Assembly (NCBI RefSeq): GCF_023195515.1
Contig: NZ_JALPKR020000002.1
Coordinates: 5,495,001-5,559,000 of the forward strand
DNA length: 64,000 nucleotides
Direction of reading: 5' to 3'
DNA from: Variovorax sp. S12S4
Lineage (GTDB): Bacteria > Pseudomonadota > Gammaproteobacteria > Burkholderiales > Burkholderiaceae_C
Shown here: one piece after another, positions 46,529-56,537 of the stretch
Layout of the letters: each line of letters starts with the position of its first letter
How positions within the stretch are numbered: position 1 is the first letter of the stretch
Program-made: the position numbers and the translations under genes
The notes under the pieces: generated by a model
What the model was told of the DNA's origin: nothing
Seen by the model: the letters and a program-made list of their open reading frames with translations, nothing else
Databases searched by the model: none

Positions 46529-47422
46529 CTAAGCCTTCTGCACCAGCTTCAGCACGCTCGAAAAATCGAGCGCACCGTGGCCCGCGAGGCTGTGCGCCGC
46601 ATACAGGCTGCGCGCCAGCCCGCCCAGCGGCGTCGCGGCACGCACGGCGGTGGCGTTTTCTTGCGCCAGGCCCAGGTCCTTGAGCATCAGGTCGGTACCG
46701 AAGCCGCCTGCGTAGTTCTTCGATGCGGGTGCCGCTTCCATCACGCCCGGCATGGGGTTGTACTTCTCGAGCGCCCAGTTGCCGCCGGAACTGCGGCGCA
46801 TGATTTCGGACAGCACCTTCGGGTCGAGCCCGTTGGCAACGCCCAGTGCCAGCGCTTCGGAGGTGCCGATCATCAAGATGCCGAGCAGCATGTTGTTGCA
46901 GATCTTCGCGGTCTGACCCGCGCCTGCTGCGCCGGCGTGAAAGATGTTGGCGCCCATTTTCTCGAGCACCGGGCGCGCGCGCTCCAGATCCTTTGCTTCA
47001 CCGCCGACCATGAAGGTGAGCGTGCCGGCAATGGCGCCGCCGGTGCCGCCGGAAACCGGCGCATCGATCATGGCAATGCCCTTGGCAGCGGCTACCTCGG
47101 CCACCTTGCGCGATGTGGCGGCCGCGATGGTGCTGCTGTCGATGACGAGCGTGCCGGCCGCGATGCTCTCGAGCAGGCCGGGCTTGCCGGCGCCGCCGAG
47201 AAACAGGCCCTCCACATGCGCGCTGGCCGGCAGCATGCTGATCACCACCTCGGCACCGGCAACCGAATCGGCAGCCGAAGAGGCAATGCCCAGGCCTTCG
47301 GCTGCGTACTTCTTGCAAGCCTCGGCCGACAGGTCGAAAGCCCTGACCTCGTGGCCCGCCTTCTTCAGGTTCATGGCCATGGGGCCGCCCATGTTGCCGA
47401 GGCCGATGAATGCAATCTTCAT
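46529..47422 (-). CDS. mmsB: 3-hydroxyisobutyrate dehydrogenase (MmsB)
   Basis: A 297-residue beta-hydroxyacid dehydrogenase: NAD-binding IGLGNMGGPMA at 6-16, substrate motif DAPVSGGTGGA near 120 and catalytic lysine in AGQTAKICNNM. It converts 3-hydroxyisobutyrate to methylmalonate semialdehyde in valine breakdown. Last gene of the mms operon, 30 bases after the hydrolase gene. Confidence 0.92.
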   Translation of the reverse strand: MKIAFIGLGNMGGPMAMNLKKAGHEVRAFDLSAEACKKYAAEGLGIASSAADSVAGAEVVISMLPASAHVEGLFLGGAGKPGLLESIAAGTLVIDSSTIAAATSRKVAEVAAAKGIAMIDAPVSGGTGGAIAGTLTFMVGGEAKDLERARPVLEKMGANIFHAGAAGAGQTAKICNNMLLGILMIGTSEALALGVANGLDPKVLSEIMRRSSGGNWALEKYNPMPGVMEAAPASKNYAGGFGTDLMLKDLGLAQENATAVRAATPLGGLARSLYAAHSLAGHGALDFSSVLKLVQKA

Positions 47423-47452
47423 TTTTTGTCTCCGTTGTTTTGTAGAAGCGGG

Positions 47453-48568
47453 TCAGACCAGCGCAGCGAGCTCGGCCGGCATTTCGCCGCGCGGGCGCAG
47501 GTGGTCTTCAATGAACTCGGGCGTGATCTCTTCGATGGTGGCGGGGTTCCAGCGCGGGTTGCGGTCCTTGTCGATCAGCACCGCGCGGATGCCCTCGGCA
47601 AAGTCCTTGTGCGCGCAGAAGCCCAGCGACGCCCAGTATTCGAGCCGGAACACCTCGGCCAGCGACATGCGGTGCACGCGCTGCCACAGCTCGAAGCTCA
47701 GCGCGGCCGAACTCGGCGCGCCCTTCATGAAGGTCTTGGAAGCGGACTGCAGCCATGCATCGTCGCTTTGCAGGTTGCGCAGGCGGTTCGAAATGTCGAG
47801 CAGGTCGTCGCCGGCCATCAAGGCGTTGATGGTGTCGTAGTGCTCGCGCACCTTGGATGGCGGCATTTGCGCGCCCTCGCCCGCCCGCGCGAGGATTCGC
47901 GAAAGCTCGGCGCGGTCGGCCTTCTGTTCGCCGTGCCAGCGCGTCGCGGCAATCGCCTCGAGCACCTGGCCCTTGTGCTCATGCGGCACCAGCACGTCGG
48001 CCAGCCCGCAGAAGATGGCATCGGCCGCATTCAGGTTGGCGGCGGTAAGCGCCAGGAACAAGCCCGTGCGCCCCGGCGTGCGCCGCAAGAACCAGCTGCC
48101 GCCCACATCAGGGTAGAGGCCGATGCTGATCTCGGGCATGGCAATGCGGCTCTGTGCGGTAACCACGCGGTGCGAGCAGCCTGACATCAGCCCCACGCCG
48201 CCGCCCATCACGATGCCGTGGCCCCAGCAGAGAAACGGCTTGGGAAAGGTGTGGATCAGGTAGTCGAGCTCGTACTCTTCGCGGAAGAAGTCTTCCGCAT
48301 AGGTGTTGCGCGCGGGCCCGCACTCGAGCAGCGTTTGATACAGCTGGCGCAGGTCGCCGCCGGCGCAGAAGGCCTTCTCGCCGGCGGCCTGCATCAGCAC
48401 CCCGACGATGCCGTCGTCCTTCGCCCACTCGCGCAGCTTGGGCGTGAGCAGGCGCACCATGTCCACGGAAAGCGCGTTGAGCGAAGCCGGTGCGTTGAGC
48501 GTTGCAACGCCGAAGCGCTGGCCGCCGGCGGTCTTGATTTCTTCGAAAAGAACTACGGAGTCGGTCAT
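47453..48568 (-). CDS. 3-hydroxyisobutyryl-CoA hydrolase (enoyl-CoA hydratase fold)
   Basis: A 371-residue crotonase-family protein. CAGGDLRQLYQ, GHGIVMGGGVGLMSGCSHRV and PEISIGLYPDVGGSWFL are typical of HIBCH enzymes, which free 3-hydroxyisobutyrate from its CoA ester in valine degradation. A start at 48568 (MTDSVV) was used, 28 bases after the acyl-CoA dehydrogenase stop. The C-terminal RWNPATIEEITPE tail is also family-typical. Confidence 0.9.
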   Translation of the reverse strand: MTDSVVLFEEIKTAGGQRFGVATLNAPASLNALSVDMVRLLTPKLREWAKDDGIVGVLMQAAGEKAFCAGGDLRQLYQTLLECGPARNTYAEDFFREEYELDYLIHTFPKPFLCWGHGIVMGGGVGLMSGCSHRVVTAQSRIAMPEISIGLYPDVGGSWFLRRTPGRTGLFLALTAANLNAADAIFCGLADVLVPHEHKGQVLEAIAATRWHGEQKADRAELSRILARAGEGAQMPPSKVREHYDTINALMAGDDLLDISNRLRNLQSDDAWLQSASKTFMKGAPSSAALSFELWQRVHRMSLAEVFRLEYWASLGFCAHKDFAEGIRAVLIDKDRNPRWNPATIEEITPEFIEDHLRPRGEMPAELAALV

Positions 48569-48596
48569 TGTCTTGAGAGGCTCTGGAGGCGGGGCG

Positions 48597-49751
48597 TCAG
48601 CGGATATCGCTGTCCCCTTCCAGCAATTTTCGCGCAACGATCACGCGCATGATTTCGTTGGTGCCTTCGAGGATCTGGTGCACGCGGGTATCGCGCACCA
48701 GCCGCTCGAGCGGAAACTCGCTCAGGTAGCCGTAGCCGCCGTGCAGCTGCAGCGCATCGTTGCACACGTTGAAGCCCGCATCGGTCGCAAAGCGCTTGGC
48801 CATCGCGCAATAGGTGCTCGCATCGGCATGGCCCGCATCGAGCTTGCTTGCGGCAAGCCGCACCATCTGCCGCGCCGCAACGAGTTCGGTCGCCATGTCG
48901 GCCAGCTTGAACTGCAGCGCCTGAAAGCTCGCGATCGGCTTGCCGAACTGCTGGCGTTCATGAAGATAGCGGCGCGCCGCATCGAGCGCGCCCTGCGCCG
49001 CACCCACCGAACAGGTCGCGATGTTGATGCGCCCGCCGTCCAGCCCCTTCATGGCAATGCGAAAGCCCTCGCCTTCCTTGCCCAGCAGGTTCTCGGCGGG
49101 CACGCGCACGTTGTCGAAGTTGATGGCGCGCGTGGGCTGGCTGTTCCAGCCCATCTTGTGCTCTTTCTTGCCGTAGCTCACGCCCGGCGCATCGGCCGGC
49201 ACCGCAAAGGCCGAGATACCGCCCGCGCCGCCGCCGCCCGTGCGCGCCATGAGCACCAGCACGTCGGTCGCGCCCGCACCGGAGATGAAGGCCTTGCCGC
49301 CGTTGATGAGGTATTCGGTGCCCTGCAGTTCGGCGCGCGTCTTGAGCGAGCCCGCGTCCGACCCGGCGCCCGGCTCGGTGAGGCAATAGGAAGCGAGCTT
49401 GCGCCCGCTCGTCAAGTCTTCGCCCCACTGCTTCGCGACCGCATCGGTCGCCCAGGTGCCGAGCATCCATGTCGCCATGTTGTGGATGGTGATGAAGGCC
49501 GTGGTCGAGGGGTCGACCGCGGCCATCTCCTCGAACACCAACGCCGAATCAAGCCGCGGCAGGCCGAGGCCGCCGATGCGCTCGGGCGCGTAAAGCCCGC
49601 AGAAGCCCAGCTCGCCGGCCTTGGCAATGGCCTCCTTCGGAAAGATGGCTTCCGTGTCCCATTGCGCGGCATGCGGCGCGAACTCGGCCTGTGCAAAATC
49701 GCGCGCGCTCTGCGCAAAGGCGTTCTGCTCTTCGGACAATTCGAAGTTCAT
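48597..49751 (-). CDS. Acyl-CoA dehydrogenase, probably isobutyryl-CoA dehydrogenase
   Basis: A 384-residue flavin acyl-CoA dehydrogenase. Motifs: SYCLTEPGAGSDAGSL (FAD and substrate), ISGAGATDVLVLMAR, and C-terminal YGYLSEFPLERLVRD with HQILEGTNEI, whose glutamate is the catalytic base position. Position between mmsA and the hydrolase points to isobutyryl-CoA as substrate. ATG 49751 overlaps the upstream LprI-like gene by 4 bases. Confidence 0.9.
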   Translation of the reverse strand: MNFELSEEQNAFAQSARDFAQAEFAPHAAQWDTEAIFPKEAIAKAGELGFCGLYAPERIGGLGLPRLDSALVFEEMAAVDPSTTAFITIHNMATWMLGTWATDAVAKQWGEDLTSGRKLASYCLTEPGAGSDAGSLKTRAELQGTEYLINGGKAFISGAGATDVLVLMARTGGGGAGGISAFAVPADAPGVSYGKKEHKMGWNSQPTRAINFDNVRVPAENLLGKEGEGFRIAMKGLDGGRINIATCSVGAAQGALDAARRYLHERQQFGKPIASFQALQFKLADMATELVAARQMVRLAASKLDAGHADASTYCAMAKRFATDAGFNVCNDALQLHGGYGYLSEFPLERLVRDTRVHQILEGTNEIMRVIVARKLLEGDSDIR

Positions 49752-50142
49752 TGTTCGCGGTCCTTCCAGCGATCCAGTTCGGCGGTCCGTTTCAGGGTCG
49801 ATTTCTCCAGACATGAGTTGAACACCAGCGGCCAGATGGAGCCGCCTTCGTTCGCTTTCGAGGCGCGTTTGCAGGCGGGGTCACGGCCCTTGAGCCAGGC
49901 GCGCTGCTCGGTGCGCAACGCTACGCGCATCTGCGGCGAGAGGGTCTTCATCACCTCGCCGTAGCGGATGTTGAGTGCGGCATCGGCCGTACGAAAATCG
50001 CGCGCGGCGCAGGCGTTCAGCTGCTGCTGGTTGCCGTCGGGATTGCAGTCGTCCGGACCGGCATCGGCGGCCGCCCGCGCGGCGCCCGCAAGCAAGGCGA
50101 GCGCCGCCGCCGCACCCCAGACCGCGAGGCGAAGGCCGCGCC

Positions 50143-50146
<4 letters not shown>
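49748..50146 (-). CDS. LprI-type (DUF1311) lysozyme-inhibitor-like exported protein
   Basis: A 132-residue protein with a signal sequence ([20 protein letters not shown]) and four cysteines in [24 protein letters not shown] and FNSCLEK, the LprI/DUF1311 pattern. Known LprI proteins inhibit lysozyme. It overlaps the upstream mmsA stop and the downstream acyl-CoA dehydrogenase start by 4 bases each, so it is translationally built into the valine operon. Why a periplasmic protein is part of that operon is unclear. Confidence 0.82.
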
Positions 50147-51670
<1,524 letters not shown>

Positions 51671-51726
51671 GGGCTTTGTCTCCTGTGAATACGGTGGCCT
51701 GCGTGGCAGGTTCAAGCCGCATCCTA

Positions 51727-51788
51727 GCTTTGCAGATTTGCCATGACAATAGACAAATATGCGCCATCGCTTTGCAAAAATGCAAAGC
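51727..51788. promoter_or_regulatory. GCTTTGCA repeats between mmsA and the LysR gene
   Basis: GCTTTGCA at 51727-51734 and 51769-51776 are direct copies 42 bases apart. The second pairs with TGCAAAGC at 51781-51788 across an AAAA spacer in a perfect inverted repeat. They lie in the divergent region, 23 to 84 bases before the LysR start, as expected for LysR binding and activation sites. Confidence 0.68.
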
Positions 51789-51810
51789 TCAACCGAGGCA
51801 ATGCGAGCAC

Positions 51811-52773
51811 ATGGACTGGGACAACCTTCGCTACTTTCTGGAACTGGCCCGCTCGGGCACGCTGATGAGCGCGGCGCGCCGGCTCGAGGTAGACCACACC
51901 ACCGTGGCCAGGCGCATTCAGGCGCTCGAGAAGGAAGTGGGTGCGCCGCTTTTCTCACGCGAGGCGGGCGGCCACCGGCTGACCGAGGCGGGCCGCAAGC
52001 TGCAGCCACAGGTCGAGGCCATGGAAAGCGCCTTCCAGGCGGTGGAAAGCACCGCGCCGGCATCGCAGGAAGGCTTGTCGGGCCTGGTGCGCATAGGCGC
52101 CACCGAGGGTTTCGGCACCGTGGTGCTGGCGCCGCAACTCGCGCTGTTCGCCCAGCAGCACCCGCGGCTCACCATCGACCTGCTGGCCATGCCGCGGCTG
52201 GTGCACCTGTCGCGACGCGAGGCCGACATCGTGATTTCGCTCGAACGGCCGGCACGCGGGCCCGTGGTCGTGACCAAGCTCACCGACTACACGCTGCGGC
52301 TCTACGCGTCGAAGCAATACCTGGCCGCGCACAAGCCGATAAAAACGCGCGAAGACCTGCGCGGCCACACCTTCATCAGCTACGTGGACGACCTGCTCTT
52401 CAGCAAGGAACTGCAGTACCTGGACGAACTGCACCGGCCCGATGCCTTTGCGCTGCGCAGCACCAGCGTGCTGGCGCAGCACCGGGCGGTAGCGGCCGGA
52501 GCCGGCATTGCGGTGCTGCCGGCCTTCATTGCCGAACAGGACGCCGCATTGCGCCCCGTGCTCGGCGACCAGGCGAACTTCACGCGCACCTTCTGGATGT
52601 CGATGCCGGCGGAAACCAAGCACCTCGTGCGGATGCAGACGGTGTGGAACTTTCTGCGCGAAGCCGCCGAAGCGCAGCGCGACGCGCTGCTGTTGCCTAC
52701 TGGATCAGTTGCGCCCCGGTCTTCGCCTGCAGCGCATCGAAGCTCACGCCCGGCGCGAGCTCGACCACCTTGA
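51811..52773 (+). CDS. LysR-family regulator, divergent from mms operon
   Basis: A 320-residue LysR regulator with the short opening [20 protein letters not shown] and [23 protein letters not shown], the branch common in alpha- and betaproteobacterial amino-acid and fatty-acid catabolism. It is divergent from mmsA, so it likely controls the valine operon. The last about 24 codons ([15 protein letters not shown]..) overlap the convergent CoA-transferase gene by 77 bases and lack family character. A natural readthrough or missing earlier stop is possible. Confidence 0.85.
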   Translation: MDWDNLRYFLELARSGTLMSAARRLEVDHTTVARRIQALEKEVGAPLFSREAGGHRLTEAGRKLQPQVEAMESAFQAVESTAPASQEGLSGLVRIGATEGFGTVVLAPQLALFAQQHPRLTIDLLAMPRLVHLSRREADIVISLERPARGPVVVTKLTDYTLRLYASKQYLAAHKPIKTREDLRGHTFISYVDDLLFSKELQYLDELHRPDAFALRSTSVLAQHRAVAAGAGIAVLPAFIAEQDAALRPVLGDQANFTRTFWMSMPAETKHLVRMQTVWNFLREAAEAQRDALLLPTGSVAPRSSPAAHRSSRPARARPP

Positions 52774-53335
52774 GGCCTTCGGGCACCACGTCCATCACGG
52801 CCAGGTCGGTGATGATGCGGTCGACCACGCCCACGCCGGTGAGCGGCAAGGTGCACTGCTCGAGGATCTTGAAATCCTCGGTGCCGTCCTTCTTCTTGGC
52901 GACGTGCTCCATCAGCACGATGACGCGCTTCACGCCGGCCACCAGGTCCATGGCGCCGCCCATGCCCTTCACCATCTTGCCAGGGATCATCCAGTTGGCG
53001 AGGTCGCCCTTCACGCTGACCTGCATGGCGCCGAGGATCGACAGGTTGATCTTGCCGCCGCGGATCATCGCAAAGCTGTCGTGGCTGCCGAAAATGGCCG
53101 AGCCCGGCAGCGTGGTCACGGTCTGCTTGCCGGCGTTGATCAGGTCGGCGTCGACCTGGTCTTCGGTCGGGAACGGGCCGATGCCGAGCATGCCGTTCTC
53201 GCTTTGCAGCCACACTTCCTTGTCACCGACAAAGTTGGCCACGAGCGTGGGAATGCCGATGCCCAGGTTCACGTAGAAGCCGTCTTCGAGCTCTTGCGCC
53301 GCACGCGCGGCCATTTGGTCTTGGGTCCAGGGCAT
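52697..53335 (-). CDS. 3-oxoacid CoA-transferase subunit B
   Basis: A 212-residue beta subunit. The active-site glutamate is in [11 protein letters not shown] (about 45-55), which forms the acyl-enzyme link with CoA. Other marks are [13 protein letters not shown] and [19 protein letters not shown]. With the preceding subunit it transfers CoA from succinyl-CoA to acetoacetate or a 3-oxoadipate-like acid. ATG 53335, one base after the subunit A stop. The 3' end overlaps the convergent LysR by 77 bases. Confidence 0.9.
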   Translation of the reverse strand: MPWTQDQMAARAAQELEDGFYVNLGIGIPTLVANFVGDKEVWLQSENGMLGIGPFPTEDQVDADLINAGKQTVTTLPGSAIFGSHDSFAMIRGGKINLSILGAMQVSVKGDLANWMIPGKMVKGMGGAMDLVAGVKRVIVLMEHVAKKKDGTEDFKILEQCTLPLTGVGVVDRIITDLAVMDVVPEGLKVVELAPGVSFDALQAKTGAQLIQ

Positions 53336-53336
53336 C

Positions 53337-54140
53337 TCAGGCTCCTTTGGTGTTCTTGACGGGGGCGGGCACTTCGCTGCCGGCGGCGGCCTGGGCAATG
53401 GCGGCCTGCGCCTCGACCTTGGCGGCCGCAGCGTCTGCCGGAGCGGCTGCCGTCACCGTGCGCTTCTCGATGCGCTTCTCGGGGTTGGCGTTCAGCACGA
53501 TGCGGTGCACGTAGATGCCCGGCAGGTGGATGTCGTCGGGCGCGAGTTCGCCCACTTCGACGATCTTCTCGACCTCGACGATGCAGATCTTGCCGGCCAT
53601 GGCGGCGGCGGGGTTGAAGTTGCGCGCCGTGAGGCGAAAGCGCAGGTTGCCCGACTTGTCGGCCACGTCGGCCTTGACCAGTGCCACGTCGGGCACCAGC
53701 GAGCGTTCCATCACGTAGGTTTCGCCGTCGAACTCGCGCAGCTCCTTGCTCTCGGCCACTTGCGTGCCGACACCGGTCTTGGTGAAGAAGGCCGGAATGC
53801 CCGCGCCGCCCGCGCGCAGCTTTTCGGCCAGTGTGCCCTGGGGCGTGAACTCCAGCGCGAGCTCGCCCGCGAGGTACTGGCGCTCGAACTCCTTGTTCTC
53901 GCCCACGTACGACGCGATCATTTTCTTGATCTGCCTCGTTTCGAGCAGCTTGCCAAGGCCGAAGCCGTCGACGCCCGCGTTGTTCGAAATGACGGTGAGG
54001 TTCTGCACGCCGGTGTCCTTGAGCGCATCGATCAGCGCCTCGGGAATGCCGCACAGGCCGAAGCCGCCGACCGCGAGCATCTGCCCGTCGGCCACGACCC
54101 CCTTGAGTGCCGCGTCTGCGGAGGGATAAATCTTGTTCAC
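53337..54140 (-). CDS. 3-oxoacid CoA-transferase subunit A with extended C-terminus
   Basis: A 267-residue alpha subunit beginning with GTG at 54140, preceded by AAGGAG. The body is standard: [36 protein letters not shown] and the [15 protein letters not shown] loop. About 35 residues of Ala/Pro/Lys-rich sequence (from about 232, [16 protein letters not shown]) extend beyond the usual subunit end near 233. It is the first gene of the transferase pair, divergent from the PAS-LuxR gene. Confidence 0.9.
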   Translation of the reverse strand: MNKIYPSADAALKGVVADGQMLAVGGFGLCGIPEALIDALKDTGVQNLTVISNNAGVDGFGLGKLLETRQIKKMIASYVGENKEFERQYLAGELALEFTPQGTLAEKLRAGGAGIPAFFTKTGVGTQVAESKELREFDGETYVMERSLVPDVALVKADVADKSGNLRFRLTARNFNPAAAMAGKICIVEVEKIVEVGELAPDDIHLPGIYVHRIVLNANPEKRIEKRTVTAAAPADAAAAKVEAQAAIAQAAAGSEVPAPVKNTKGA

Positions 54141-54198
54141 TCGGGCTCCTTGATGGATGGGTGGAGAGTTGGCGAAAGCTTTTGAAGAGCCTTGAACG

Positions 54199-54224
54199 AT
54201 ACTACGTAGTCGCATACGTAGTAT
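54199..54224. promoter_or_regulatory. Perfect 10-bp inverted repeat operator
   Basis: ATACTACGTA-GTCGCA-TACGTAGTAT is exactly symmetric with a six-base spacer. It lies midway between the CoA-transferase operon start (54140, minus) and the PAS-LuxR regulator start (54244, plus), so it is the likely binding site of that regulator and controls both directions. Confidence 0.82.
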
Positions 54225-54243
54225 TTCGTAATGGTGACCCCCG

Positions 54244-54810
54244 ATGCAGGAGATCGACTACCGCCTGGCCTTCGAGCATGCCCCCGTGGGCATGGTGGTT
54301 TCGCGCAACCGCACCATCGTGGCCTGCAACGAGCGGGTTTGCGAGATTTTTGGTGCAACGCCCTCTGCATTGGTCGGGCATTCGTTCAGCATTCTGTACC
54401 CCAGCGTGGCCGAGTTCGAGCGCATCGGCAAGCGCATGGAGCCGTTTCTGAATGCCAGCGGCCGCTATGCCGACAACCGCATGATGAAGCGCCTGGGCGG
54501 CCTGCACGGCGCCATGGCCGGCGAAACCTTCTGGTGCCATGTCACCGGGCATGCGATGAACCGCGCCGCGCCGCACGAGGCCGGCATCTGGACCTTCGAA
54601 GACCTGGGTTCGCGCCGCGCAGTGAAAGCCGAGCTCACGCCGCGCGAGCGCGAGGTGGCCGCGCAGGTGATGCGCGGGCTCACGTCGAAGGAGATTGGCA
54701 AGGCGCTGGGCATCAGCCACCGCACTGTAGAGCTGCACCGCGCGAGGCTGATGCGCAAGTACGCGGCGGCAACGACGGCGGAGCTGGTGCAGAAGCTCAT
54801 TGCCGGCTAA
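54244..54810 (+). CDS. PAS plus LuxR-type regulator, divergent from CoA-transferase genes
   Basis: A 188-residue regulator: N-terminal PAS domain (AFEHAPVGMVVSRNRTIVAC, about residues 9-28) and C-terminal LuxR helix-turn-helix beginning LTPREREVAAQVMRGL with GISHRTVELHRARLM. It has the compact PAS-HTH layout often found next to CoA-transferase or acid-catabolic genes. It probably binds the palindrome at 54199 and regulates subunits A and B. The ligand is unknown. Confidence 0.88.
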   Translation: MQEIDYRLAFEHAPVGMVVSRNRTIVACNERVCEIFGATPSALVGHSFSILYPSVAEFERIGKRMEPFLNASGRYADNRMMKRLGGLHGAMAGETFWCHVTGHAMNRAAPHEAGIWTFEDLGSRRAVKAELTPREREVAAQVMRGLTSKEIGKALGISHRTVELHRARLMRKYAAATTAELVQKLIAG

Positions 54811-54958
54811 TTCTTCGCAGCTACCCTGACCTGGTTCCGCGCCGATCGTTGCAAAAACGGAAACGCGGTGTCGCGCAAAGGCCTGTGCCGCAGTGCCTTG
54901 CGATGACTATCTTTGAGGCATGCGGACAAGTCGCCCGCAACCATTCAGGAGTATCGAT

Positions 54959-55105
54959 ATGACCACACCTCTTCATTCCGAAAAGAACCTGCTTCTCTCG
55001 TCGAAGCTGTCGGTTGCGCGGGCGCAAGCCTTGGCGTCGCACCGGCTGCCGGTCACGCTGACGCTGGCAGCCATCATTCTCTCGGTGCTCGGCGTCAAGC
55101 CATAG
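54959..55105 (+). CDS. 48-residue single-helix protein
   Basis: ATG at 54959 with AGGAG seven bases before it opens a 48-codon frame (TTPLHSEKNLLLSSKLSVAR, then a hydrophobic LPVTLTLAAIILSVLGV end). One predicted membrane helix near the C-terminus, charged N-terminus. It lies alone between the PAS-LuxR gene and a convergent receptor gene. Not recognised, but the ribosome site makes it likely to be expressed. Confidence 0.55.
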   Translation: MTTPLHSEKNLLLSSKLSVARAQALASHRLPVTLTLAAIILSVLGVKP

Positions 55106-55134
55106 TGCCGTAATGCGTTGCGGCCGGGGCCCGT

Positions 55135-56109
55135 TCACTCGGGCTTGATGTCCGCCGCCTTGATCACCTTCGACCAGGCCACCAGTTCCTGGTCGACGAA
55201 TTTGCCCAGCGCGGCGGAATCCATGTAGGTGGCAAAGGCGCCCTGCTCGTCCACCTTCTTGCGGAAGGATTCGCTCTCGACGATCTTCTTGATCTCGGCG
55301 CTGAGCTTTGCCACCACTTCGGGCGGCGTCTTGGCCGGTGCGAACACCGCGAACCACGACTCCACTTCGTAGCCCGGCAAGCCCGCCTCCGCCGAAGTCG
55401 GCACATTGGGCATCGACGAGTGCCGCTTGCTGCCGGTATAGGCCAGCGCCTTCATGCGCCCGCTCGCAATGTGCCCGATGACCGAGGGCGGCGTGGTGAT
55501 GAACATGTCCACGTTGCCCGCAATCAGGTCGTTGATGGCCGGTCCAGAGCCCTTGTAGGGCACGTGGGTCATCGGCTGCTTGGCCTGTCGCGAAAGCAGC
55601 TCGCCCGCAATGTGCTGGATCGATCCGTTGCCCGACGAGGCATAGAAGAGGCCGCCCTCTTTCTTCTTGCCGTGCTCGACCAGTTCCTTCATCGAGTTGA
55701 CCGGCAGCTTGCCGCTGACGGCGACCACGTGCGGCGCGCGCATCACCATGGCCACAGGCACGAAGTCCTTGGACGGGCTCCACTTGAGCTGCGGGTAGAG
55801 CGAGGGGTTGCCGACGTGGTAGCCCGAGTACTGCATCAGCAGCGTGTAGCCGTCCGGCGCGGCGCGCGCCACGGCTTCGGTGCCGATGTTGCCGCTGGCG
55901 CCGGGCCGGTTGTCGACGACCACGGGTTGGCCCAGCGCGCGCTGCAGCGGCTCGCCGACCATGCGCGCCATGATGTCGGTGGAGCCCGCGGGTGCGGTGG
56001 GCACGATGAAGGTGATCGGTTTCGAAGGCCAGGTGTCGGCGCTGGCCGTGGTGGTGGCTGCCAGTGCAAGGCCAAGGCTGGCTGTCAGAAGGCGAAGTGT
56101 GGTTTTCAT
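55135..56109 (-). CDS. Bug-family (TctC-like) extracytoplasmic solute receptor
   Basis: A 324-residue periplasmic receptor: signal peptide to about residue 24 (TTTASA), then WPSKPITFIVPTAPAGSTDI, QPVVVDNRPGASGNIG and YTLLMQYSG, the hallmark of Bug proteins, which in Bordetella-type bacteria are amplified and bind carboxylates. It is last in a minus-strand unit with VOC, HMG-CoA-lyase-like and class III CoA-transferase genes, and its ligand is probably the carboxylate that pathway degrades. Confidence 0.92.
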   Translation of the reverse strand: MKTTLRLLTASLGLALAATTTASADTWPSKPITFIVPTAPAGSTDIMARMVGEPLQRALGQPVVVDNRPGASGNIGTEAVARAAPDGYTLLMQYSGYHVGNPSLYPQLKWSPSKDFVPVAMVMRAPHVVAVSGKLPVNSMKELVEHGKKKEGGLFYASSGNGSIQHIAGELLSRQAKQPMTHVPYKGSGPAINDLIAGNVDMFITTPPSVIGHIASGRMKALAYTGSKRHSSMPNVPTSAEAGLPGYEVESWFAVFAPAKTPPEVVAKLSAEIKKIVESESFRKKVDEQGAFATYMDSAALGKFVDQELVAWSKVIKAADIKPE

Positions 56110-56156
56110 GGTTTGTCTCGGGTGGTTTTTGTAGGTTGTCTTCGAAGCCGGCGCGC

Positions 56157-56537
56157 TCAGGGCGAAAGCTCGGAGATTTCGATGAGGTTCAGGTCAGGGT
56201 CGCGCACATAGACCGAGCGGATGCGCGATGTGGCGCCGGTCCGCATCACCGGGCCTTCGATGATCGGCACGCCCCTGTCCTTCAGGCGCGCGATCACGTC
56301 GTCCAAGGGCGCGCTCGCGATGAAGCACAGGTCCAGCGAGCCGGGCATCGGCACTTGCGCCTTGGGCTCGAACTCGTGGCCCTTCACGTGCAGGTTGATC
56401 TTCTGGTTGCCGAAGCGAAATGCCTTGCGGCCCGGGCCGAAAGTTTCCAGCGCCATGCCCATCACGTCGGTGTAGAAGCGGGTGCAGGCCTCCTCGTCGA
56501 CGGTGGTGAGCACCAGGTGGTCCAGATGGTCGATCAT
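56157..56537 (-). CDS. VOC family protein (glyoxalase-like)
   Basis: A 126-residue VOC protein with two beta-alpha-beta modules: HLDHLVLTTVDEEACTRFY and KINLHVKGHEF in the first, VYVRDPDLNLIEISE in the second, with histidine and glutamate in metal-site positions. Start at 56537 overlaps the upstream lyase stop by 4 bases. Possible epimerase or lyase role within the catabolic operon is unproven. Confidence 0.85.
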   Translation of the reverse strand: MIDHLDHLVLTTVDEEACTRFYTDVMGMALETFGPGRKAFRFGNQKINLHVKGHEFEPKAQVPMPGSLDLCFIASAPLDDVIARLKDRGVPIIEGPVMRTGATSRIRSVYVRDPDLNLIEISELSP

